64,000 bases of DNA from Termitidicoccus mucosus (GTDB lineage Bacteria > Verrucomicrobiota > Verrucomicrobiia > Opitutales > Opitutaceae), in the NCBI RefSeq assembly GCF_038725785.1, contig NZ_CP109796.1:4836001-4900000 (forward strand). The letters run 5' to 3'. The notes under the pieces were generated by a model that saw only the letters and a list, made by a program, of their open reading frames with translations, was not told the DNA's origin and searched no databases. The number at the start of each line of letters is the position of its first letter. Position 1 is the stretch's first letter. This document shows positions 36,701 to 42,100 of the stretch, one piece after another. The position numbers and the translations under genes are program-made.

Positions 36701-36955
36701 AATTATATTGTTCCGGGTCATAATCGTCGCCTTGTCATCAAGTATGATCCTTCGGACGATGCTCCCAGGCAGTATGGCAAACGGGTGCGCCTGAATGGCG
36801 AAATCACCATCGCCTCGAGCCGGGTTATCGAAGAGGGCGATGGCCCCGGTACCGGTGGTGGCGCGGAAACGAGATACCGGGTGGAATCCGAGTCCAGCAA
36901 TAGGCTGGACAGCAGTCGCAACAAATCGAGCGGATTTATGTTCCATGATGAATGA
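24788..36955 (+). CDS. Giant (4055 aa) surface/secreted protein of InlB B-type repeats
   Basis: After a signal peptide (about 11-32, FVVRIFVFILASAALHAG) almost the whole protein is made of InlB B-repeat/Flg_new-type modules, on the order of forty to fifty by eye. They are recognisable by F-x-x-W motifs (YQFDGWTA, YRFAGWDRDG, YVFAGWSG) and by ends such as VTANFE and VTAVF. Two low-complexity inserts interrupt the array near residues 956-1000 (Gly/Ser/Ala/Pro-rich) and 2202-2250 (Ala/Gly/Trp-rich). No LPxTG, autotransporter or known sorting domain is seen, and the end is a polar Ser/Asn/Arg tail. Third-position GC is lower in the first about 700 and last about 650 codons than in the middle. It likely acts as an adhesin or fibre; export by the adjacent secretin system is my inference. 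Confidence 0.88.
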   Translation: MPMINRSKLAMTPKFVVRIFVFILASAALHAGPVNSYLTVRKSDQAGIGGLVVSTPSCVLDSPASLANGTSVTLTASVPDTLTGRFLWWEHKIGGGLLVGAKQKSTDNSITITMSEADGDQEIVAVFASNAVEKSVTLKASPTAGGAVSAESESGVALDAAALASLRGSPFALIRLNGSMSPGYQFDGWTANTPLITLPSQLQGGTAMIYGDGEITGHFSVRTYSLSVTVNPSGGGRTAEVVGVSRYVSGDSATLKVTGCPADYEFVRWNKISGELAFLGGASSSTAQEVQVTLGSPEGAGWVVEAEFRKIYSGPLGAITVGAASGGYVVVRGGTIAGGSNDTFTGEIGQPLDLRANVYNTSEYEFTGWEGISGANAMTVATFAGTPQSVRALFQPRPLSFTVKVDPAAGGVLTAQSGTLSVSTGGTPTRQFPFNSRISLVASANPGYDFHKFNLLPTSLSLESVSGNTAEFIHKKASTSITATFKKRSDLQTLTVTSGSGGGVVASGSYNTYSDTSLPPADNPVITKSMNVAAGTTEAENFARDTMVRLEAVPAANHAFDGWTSSESLGASGTTSISLTGDKTVTARFRRTASALRMEVWPQAAFDAGARVKVSGAVQSGRVSETTQSSTGSVLVEAVKTGGGPESDRWVFLRWESDWPDINNTTHPSFNVNMNADRSIKAVFAARPKVTIAVAPAGAVGRAYVESDGRTQQDYNANDTATIYAEKTSPGWHFTGFTIATSSTTATVGGAPDGGKLRHQFTVTEDTTVTANFERGVSAQMWVKRVTASQPDSEEDITGINVNDRHNIKGDSYVRHGNSQNLVSMVPPASESFWFQADSSISLSATKVLDYPNGNTYRFVRWRIQNEVSGVWTETTSTSMVYNYTIPAASGSLKFFACYTDERDIQAGVELDGALLSGSVASARGITVKYDNAPLVVGTGTPDNKLQYSGSGRSLVTSSSGGGGGSPAPAPSGAPRAAGGLRSAGAPVALGGPLGAPADDVIFRGWSVTGESKGQPNSIVDLASPSTTLEVRADGSVTARYKSKIVLNVGLKTIPAGATGLTLGEMVSGTNTTTGETLAMGSGATVSLALGRGDTVTLTAQEEKKIGADTYRFAGWDRDGDGVLAEGERTTNRVLNPNTSLPESTVNAFYERMQKLTVDVIPDRNSGRVSIETVPVPPESLPYTDEYGYGRARTLKAEPGTGMRFVQWIVTGSATLSASATTAVNAIAMYSDCEAIAEFEPRPNDLEVQIRLNGGSGSVPSSLKVDADGTQLASGESKTYYYGNNAKVTAIVPPGGAYIFDRWETAAGYSPIKTAPGGAGSVDTRSNPGYVEMLGPQTVIAHYTGVHRLTLNVDTQGGGTGGTVTLDRSTSPLLPRAESGDTYTYYYNDPYGMTAAAAAGYRFIGWRIDDGSGNPPSTVASPRHSGAIRSDLTITAVFAKEYTITFEVTPRIDRIGGWVSKPSAGTTFATYTAYHGERINSVEAAPNVDYGFSFVRWIADAAALDTTGQPVNGSTSSVASLVVTGPHILTANFTQAGREIKIIAQIVVDDVPDTGKASGLGIFANGSTVPGAGTGTTLAHGDEKLYYIGDHATLDASVPLALQDTYVFMAWEEGDVATRELNPLLATKTVTAHYRTKARLTMAISPEGIGTTTPSVGAHPSGADSERDYYVGKVIPTVRTDLRSDTMDFYAFTGWTTVGGAGPQNPDSTSTSVTLDVREKALTANYVAGHKLEVRVKYESEANASQAVQFTTVAGSRTAVSSGGGNSAGIWQSGPQVINYSLRTIPDGEDIEIRAYTNSPSYRFVGWIQNEGDTPSGGPNLVVHMDSAKTYTAVFERVRVQLKVYTIPGGVDGVKAEAVTNAKLVSGEGAEPRVYEVFYGQAPTLQATSTNPDYYFSRWIRGGSYTELRPGETAITANPWSPGALTAGVTEITAYFGAGGSLRTLFLFTEPVANVDIHHVDAPGASSRTYTTMTFADGETRPVCIAYVAVSTIDLYTNIPIRADSTASGMENDHNSSATAEHPDGQTYGFLRWKPERYNHDVSAAGSYLRDLYENNTYIRHPRSAEITGGSLYYTAVYALPGAYSLTLRLELAAHEDGTPVELDPDYANDFKEVSGFNDLVGNINGSTLDPFTGSPLLFVNRSIREKRAIMSSPHTETFSADDEFTSGPYSIYKWTFERPWGNVIGEVTGDSADFSLEGSSPAPRAAARGAAASPFGGPTASPAGGSGWGWGDGGWGRRGQSPAGNSYGIQSGETGESERVTAYVSLLWGKISMTRPVFIQPETWTTTPEVANPGGFTFLRYANTGVPADIFYAKDVSPAPAPYVKQAMRVHGGTPPVLNFASTPANYRAAGWSLDGTTTIAFTQSGFSWASWPSGWPRKVEEDIDVTPVYIRRMQATAVLKVSDEAASGFGNNFNDKVDFMYVGTLDKGTSTLSSTYDYMGGIQLKATPDAAQFHVLEKWIIERAKADGGTTFDPADTEEVIVTDSSQHTLNVTVEYPVRVTAVFGYKKFDFHADVADSLDGAKHGKVMIDGKPAGGDLFVTASSFYSKVHTITAIPDAGYALAPHVGWTVSPSGLSIPADRFAPETTINVEAEKTATAHFERMVTLTMRLTPAELMGSSYAHLTTPTAGVHHTLGGKQLVDTSTVTVAAGVDGDYDFIDWTIEDDNGTRTAAGSSQTLSLLGNTIATANYNRLHEVTLSVDPAPFAEESSARMSSSTYATAPSLTVTANGTATGAKKYRTGAVLNFTATPGAHFTFKHWEIAIDGVPQAPDTSPAMTLTVGAPITAKAVYEPKNYTITVNHASHDMAPPGLNPPMAATLTATHASGFGSDVTRDLLAEGNSVTLPYGTDISLATSPALHYAFLEWTGGVPNPSTAMPLTFKVDGNRTVTAWFQRSHYLLETTVLPNDTSGSITVISGTRSGNPSVHARNEVLKLGVADTAATIFQKWENNTIDRERTVTMNADRSLTATFVKAVYIKIDNDNARGTVTVEGARKKEGDYYVFAEGDPISISANPAEHYDFDRWTFSPAKPADATADDNAALTFTAGDSVDITALFTEKNYSIKVTAQPVAGVTSVTGTQPPSGYHDFLVTDTTSRLYGSPAMMVTVTPKDEPGERYRFDNWDGNSSLPNPTRVWNCDSNVVWVAHLLRQARIVVADPIDITIHAGGEPGGGSVVVAPGEYRVDVGGTLVVTPAPAAGYEFAEWRGLPGTGANVDILTDRLTLAINATNAGEDIVLTPCFRKQTHQVTVRQWNQASGMEVDAGSISLSPTPVSGGNKYNDGTVVTAKVTSVYSGYRFLGWDTDNDPSHMVDVAATADMKYTFTITNGTTLYAVFKPVYRLTLSASPASAGTVAVVGASNASKVDVSPGVYEFDQGTTVTVRATATGSLPFLEWVGDVSSVTSPETTVEMIQDRVVTALFGSLVFHNLTINVSPAGKGTVSASGESTLVTHTRTISRRENTDVVLAAAVTEPGYVFAGWSGDASAASAGALVSIDGPKTVTANFERAIYEITARPQVLGTGTVSGLNVDGRYYYDEEITLTATPAPGYHFVQWITSGEDLTPIGTNAAKLVVKRSQLVLAQFEPDGEGYGVTVYVVGGQLVSKVKISDPDYGEVWEITVRPDQHHSFYRWEGDDSFAYGRLENGDYVCRVYTGDGPKEVTAVFALDAYAATAVASPAHAGSAQIFIEEGTSYINDAGQVVYPAGTKLRFIATEANGDWMFTNWDNLGEIVDDSNPKSVVVRVRDRTITAVAHFDPVPTLHHVTFKMNFIGAPCDQARITMGGATHNRVDGPITKIFREGATVVARCVIQRDDSGRAVPFIIDGWHGLGIHAADPVTESDGSGSTASVTVSSGDLMITVDIRPIGALLQTRTTIAGKPDDGVVSTEGATITMGDQYNIGDEVMVWLTVNPGYRLDDKNVTDDGWSINTYGIMLGGASSVFMEFAVVTPGTFTGASDDATHSHYREYARDADGNYIVPGHNRRLVIKYDPSDDAPRQYGKRVRLNGEITIASSRVIEEGDGPGTGGGAETRYRVESESSNRLDSSRNKSSGFMFHDE

Positions 36956-37370
36956 GAAGGTGCTGTATCTTCTGGCGGCGATCAAGGAGCCGGCCGCTCC
37001 CTTGATCGACTCGCGGGTGATCGATCTCGCCCTTCTGTTCGTCGGGCTGGTCGTGGCCGTAGCCGCCGTATGGCTGCAATGGGGGCATTTCAAACGCTCC
37101 CATCCGGCCCATCCGCAGGGCAGCGCGACCACCGCCCCGTTTGGCGCGAGCCCGCACCGGCGCTGGAAAAACCTCTACTGGCGCGAGGTGCGCGCCACGT
37201 TTTTCCTCGCGTTGATTTCGCTGATCATGGTCGGTTTCACCGTCGTGTTCCACAAGGAGGTGACCATGCCCGGCGTGGTCTCGATCGTCTTCTGGCTCGG
37301 AATGTTTTTCTACAACCTCTGGGTCGCGCAATGGCTCGCCTGGCGCATCGCCACCAGGCGAAAACGTTGA
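36945..37370 (+). CDS. Small membrane protein of unknown function
   Basis: It has 141 residues, starting at ATG 36945 (or the adjacent ATG at 36948) and overlapping the giant gene by 11 bases, so it is translationally coupled to it. Three membrane helices are visible at about 25-45 (VIDLALLFVGLVVAVAAVWL), 83-102 and 109-133, with basic loops (HFKRSHPAHPQ, RRWKNLYWR) that should face the cytoplasm. No motif is recognised. The position between the giant repeat protein and the DUF11 protein suggests a role in their export or anchoring; this is inference only. Confidence 0.75.
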   Translation: MMNEKVLYLLAAIKEPAAPLIDSRVIDLALLFVGLVVAVAAVWLQWGHFKRSHPAHPQGSATTAPFGASPHRRWKNLYWREVRATFFLALISLIMVGFTVVFHKEVTMPGVVSIVFWLGMFFYNLWVAQWLAWRIATRRKR

Positions 37371-37418
37371 CGCGCCCGTGTGTCCCGAGGTTCGTGTCCG
37401 CCCATCGGTAATTTTTTT

Positions 37419-38921
37419 ATGATGCAAAATCCCTCCGTCCGATTCCGCACGTGGTTTCTCGCCGCGGCCTTGCTGGCCGCGCCATTTGTCCGGTTGCCCG
37501 CCGATGGCGTGGCGCCGCCCGTGCCGCCGACCCCCGGCATCCCGCCGCCGCCCGCCGCCGCCGCGCCGCGCTTCAGCTCCGATCTCTATCGGGTGGAAAA
37601 GCAGATTGTCTCCTCGTCGGGCAGGGTGGGGGAGGAGGCGGTTTACAGCATCCGCGTGGATGCGCGCGACGACATCGAGCAGGTGCGCCTGCTGGAGATC
37701 CTCCCGCCCGGGCTCGAATACATCGGCGCGGAACCGGCGCCGGCCGAGGTCGTGAACGGCGCCTATCTCTGGGCGTGGGAGGGCATGCAGCGCAACACCT
37801 CCCGCGAGGTGCGCCTCCGTGTGCGCCCGGCGGACGGCGGATGGTTTGTCACCAATACCAAGGTGGCCGTCGTGCCCGTCGTCGCGCTGCCGCTTTTTGC
37901 GGGCCGGCCCAAGCTGCAACTCGAAAAGACCGGCCCCTCGGCCGCCGAGCTCGGCAGCGACATCAACTTCCAGCTCGTCGTGAGCAACGTCGGCACGGCG
38001 GCGGCGGAAAACGTCCGCGTCTCCGACACGCTGCCCGCCGGCCTTTACGGCGCCGACCGCAGCGGCAACGTCGTCAACTTCCACATCGACCGGCTGGCGG
38101 CCGGCGAGCGGCGCGTCTTCGACGTGCCGGTGAAGGCCGCCGTCAAGGGCGAGTGGGACAACCACGCCAACGTCTTTTTCGAGCAGGCGATCCAGGCCAA
38201 CGCCACCGCTCACGTCTCGATCGTCGAATCCAAGGTCTCCATTGCCAAGAGCGGCCCGGCGCGCGCCTACACGTTTACCGAGGCCGGCTACACCATCACC
38301 GTGCACAACGACGGCGACACCGTGCTGGAGAACATCCGGCTGGCCGACGAGGTCGTGGACGGACTGCGTTTCGTCGAGGCGTCGGACGGCGGCCAGTTCC
38401 ACCGCGACACGGTCACCTGGACGATTCCGCGCCTCGCGCAGGGCGAAAGCGCCTCCCGCACCGTGCGGCTCTCCGGCCAGAAAATCTACACCTCGACCGC
38501 CGAGGCCGTGGCGACGCTTGTCACCGGCAAGCAGGCGAAAGCCTCCGCCACCACGGTGTGGGAAGGCGCCCCCGGCGTGCTCACCGAGCTGATGGAGGAC
38601 GTCGATCCCGTGCGGGTCGGCAAAAACGTCGTCTATACGGTTCGCATCACCAACCAGAGCCCGATGACCGCGATCACCGGCGATGTGCTTCTCAAGCTGA
38701 CCGGAGAACTGCGTCCGCTGGAGGTGACCAAAAAATCCGGCGCAGCCATCGACGGGCAGGACATCATTGCGAAGGGCGTGCAGATCAAGCCGAAGGGCTC
38801 CTATACCTTCAAGGTCACGACCGAGGCCGTCAAATCCGGCATGGCGTGGGCGCGGCTGGAGTTCAGCGCCGACTTCCTGCAACGTCCCTCCGTGAAGGAA
38901 GAGTCCACCAACGTGTATTGA
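37419..38921 (+). CDS. Exported DUF11-repeat protein
   Basis: It has 500 residues from the ATG at 37419; an upstream GTG at 37380 would add 13 residues ahead of a normal signal peptide, so it is not preferred. The signal peptide is FLAAALLAAPFVRLPADG. After a Pro-rich spacer come about four DUF11-like immunoglobulin-type repeats, recognisable by phrases such as VRVSDTLPAGLYGADR, IRLADEVVDGLRFVEA and YTVRITNQSPMTAI. This module also occurs in chlamydial OmcB-type envelope proteins, but the Cys pairs of OmcB are absent. It lies 48 bases after the small membrane protein and likely contributes to the same surface structure. Confidence 0.8.
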   Translation: MMQNPSVRFRTWFLAAALLAAPFVRLPADGVAPPVPPTPGIPPPPAAAAPRFSSDLYRVEKQIVSSSGRVGEEAVYSIRVDARDDIEQVRLLEILPPGLEYIGAEPAPAEVVNGAYLWAWEGMQRNTSREVRLRVRPADGGWFVTNTKVAVVPVVALPLFAGRPKLQLEKTGPSAAELGSDINFQLVVSNVGTAAAENVRVSDTLPAGLYGADRSGNVVNFHIDRLAAGERRVFDVPVKAAVKGEWDNHANVFFEQAIQANATAHVSIVESKVSIAKSGPARAYTFTEAGYTITVHNDGDTVLENIRLADEVVDGLRFVEASDGGQFHRDTVTWTIPRLAQGESASRTVRLSGQKIYTSTAEAVATLVTGKQAKASATTVWEGAPGVLTELMEDVDPVRVGKNVVYTVRITNQSPMTAITGDVLLKLTGELRPLEVTKKSGAAIDGQDIIAKGVQIKPKGSYTFKVTTEAVKSGMAWARLEFSADFLQRPSVKEESTNVY

Positions 38922-38990
38922 TCTCCCCGGCGTCCTCCGTGCATGCATGGGTGCGTCCTGCGCGCGACGCATGCATGGAAAATGTCCGTG

Positions 38991-39030
38991 CCGCCCGCCC
39001 TCTCTTCCCCAAGACGGGCGGGCGGATTGT
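38991..39030 (+). terminator. Terminator-like hairpin at the end of the filament/giant gene block
   Basis: ccgcccgcc (38991-38999) pairs with ggcgggcgg (39017-39025), and attgtttt follows. A second inverted pair, gcatgcat...atgcatg, lies just upstream at 38941-38978. Together they are the most likely end of the transcript that began at the pilus genes. Confidence 0.55.
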
Positions 39031-39192
39031 TTTCGAGCCGGGCGCCCCGGATTCTGCAAAAAGCGGATGGATGCCGAAATTTCGATGGATGCCACTGAAG
39101 CCTTGGATTGCATCCGGGAAGATTTACATCATTTTTTCATTCCTCGCTTTGGACGCAATTCCACGCAGCGTCCATAGCACCTGAGCAATGGC

Positions 39193-42100
39193 ATGAACCA
39201 AGCACCCTCGTCCCGTTATTCCCTCGCCGCACTCGCATGGTTGCTGGCCCTGCTGGGCGCCACTCCGGCCATGGCCGCCACGCCGGACGAGATCGCCGCC
39301 TTGCGCGCCCAGGCCATCGCGGGCTCGCCCGCCGCCCAATACAATCTCGGCCTCGTTTATCTGAACCAGGAGGACGCCGCCTACGATCCGGCCGAGGCCT
39401 ACGCATGGATGCAGCTCGCCTCCGAAAATGGCGTCGCCGGATTGTCCCTCGGCACCCTTTCCGCCCGGCTCGACGCCGCCCAGTCCGGCCGCGCCACCAG
39501 GCGCCTCGCCGAACTCCGCGCCGCCGTCGCGGCGGCAAAGCCCGCGCGTCCGCCTGTCGTTTCCGTCTCCCCCGTCAGCGCCGCGCCGCTCACCGCGGCG
39601 CAGGCGGGTCCGGTCGCCGCCGCCAACCCCGCGCCCCAGGGCGCCGCCGCCGTGAACGAACTCACCGCCATGATGGAATCGCTCATCGCGGAAAACAAAC
39701 AACTCAGGGCCACCGTTGTCGCCCAGGAAAACCGCCAGTCCCTTCTCCAGCAGGAACTCTCCGCCGCCCGGCTCGACGCCGCCCAGTCCGCCGCCAACGA
39801 GAAAAAGAAAAACGAAAACCTCGCCCGCGACCTCGCCTCCGCCCGCCAGTCCACGGCCGCGCTGGAGAAAAAAAACGACGCGCTCGCCACCGAGGCCCGC
39901 GACCTCGCCGGGCAGCTTGCGCAAACCCGCGCCGCCGCCGGCCAGGCCCGGGATGAATCCCTCAAGGAACTCACCGCCCTGCGCTCCGACCACGCCGAGG
40001 CCGCCCGGCAAAACGCCGACCTCGCCGGGAAACTTGCCGCCGCCGAAAAACTCTCCGCCGAACTCGACGCCTCGAAACGCAGCCTTCAGGCCGCGCGCGC
40101 CTCCCACGCCGAGGCCGCCGCGCTCCTCGACTCCACCCGCACCCAGCTCGACGCGGTGCGCAAGGAAAATGCCAGCCTCGCGCAGCAACTCGCCGCCAGC
40201 CAGTCCACCGCCACCCTCGTCGCCTCCCAGGGCTCCGCCGCCCGGCAGCAACTCGAGGAATCACGCCGCGAACTCGAAACCGACCGCGCCGCCGCCGACC
40301 AGGCCGCGCGCGAAACCAAAACGCTCCAGCGCCAGCTTGCCGCCCGCCAGCAGGAACTCGACGCCGCCCTCGCCGAGTCCGGAACGAAGCAGGAAAAAAT
40401 CTCCGCCCTCGAAACCCGGCTGGCCGACATCCAGACCCGCGTCGCCTCGTCCGACGAATCCGCCGCCAAAACCATCGGCGAACTCCGCGACCGGCTCGGC
40501 GTCGCGCAACAACAACTCGACGAAGCTGGCGCGACCAACGTCCGGCTCGCCGATGACTCCGCCGCCCGGCGCGGCCAAATTGACACCCTGCGCGCCGAAC
40601 TCGACTCCGCCAAGACCGCCGCCCGCGCCGCAAACGAAGCCGCCGCGCAAACCGTCGCACAGCTCCAGTCCCGGCTCGCCGACCGCCAGAAGGAACTCGA
40701 TGCCTCGCTTTCCGAATCCGGCGCGAAACAGGAAAAGGTCGCCGCTCTCGAAACCCTGATTGCCGAGCTTCAGGAAACCGCCGCCAAAACAGCCGGGGAA
40801 CTCCGCGACCAACTCGACGCGACCCGGCGCCAGCGCGACGAATCCGTCTCCGAATCCGTCTCCGAATCCGGCGCGAAGCAGGAAAGAATCGCAGAGCTCG
40901 AAACCCGGCTGGTCGAAACCGCCGCCGCCCGCGACGAGACCGCGCGCCAGCTTGCCGCCTCGCAGGAACAGGCCGCCGGCTTGTCCACGGATTCGGCCGC
41001 CCTTCGCGAACAGATCGCCCGGCTCAATGCCGAACTCGAAACGACAAAAACCGCCGCCCATGCCTCGGACGAAACGGCCGCGCGGCTCGCCGCCGAACTT
41101 CGCCAGGAACTTTCCGCCGCGCAAACCCGGCTGGCCGACGCCCAGACCCGCGCCGCCTCGTCTGATGAAGCCGCCACCAAAACCATCGGTGAACTCCGCG
41201 ACCGGCTCGGGGTCGCGCAACAACAACTCACCGAAACCAACGAGGCCAACGCCCGGCTCGCCGATGACTCCGCCGCCCGGCGCGGCCAAATCGACACGCT
41301 GCGCGCCGAACTCGATTCCGCCAAGACCGCCGCCCACGCGGCAAACGAAACCGCCGCGCAAACCATCGAACAACTCCAGTCCCGGCTCGCCGACCGCCAG
41401 CGGCAACTCGACGCGGCCCTCTCCGAATCCGGCGCGAAACAGGACAAGATCACCGCGCTCGAAACCCAACTCGCCGACATCCAGAGCCGCGCCGTTTCAT
41501 CCGACGAAGCCACCGCCAAGGCCATCGCCGGCCTCCGCGACCAGCTCGACGAGAGCCGGCGCCAGCGCGACGAATCTGCTTCCGATGCTGGCGCGAAGCA
41601 GGAAAAAATCACCGCGCTGGAAACCCGGCTGGCCGAAACCGTCGCCGCCCGCGACGAGACCGCGCGCCAGCTTGCTGCCTCGCAGGAACAGGCCGCCGGT
41701 TTGTCCAGGGATTCCGCCGCCCTCCGCGAGCAGATCGCCCGGCTCGACACCGAGCTCGAAACGACAAAAACCTCCGCCCGCGCCTCGGACGAGTCTGCCG
41801 CGCAAACCATCGAACAACTCCAGTCCCGGCTCGCCGACCGCCAGCGGCAACTCGACGCGGCCCTCTCCGAGTCCGGTGCGAAACAGGATAAGATCGCCGC
41901 GCTCGAAACCCAGCTCGCCGACATCCAGAGTCGCGCCGTTTCATCCGACGAATCCGCCGCCAAGACCATCGCCGGGCTTCGCGACCAGCTCGGTGCCGCG
42001 CAGCAGCAACTCACCGAAGCCAATGAGGCCAGCACCCGCCTCGCCGACGACTCCGCCGCCCAGCGCGGGCAACTCGACACCCTGCGCGCCGAACTCGATT

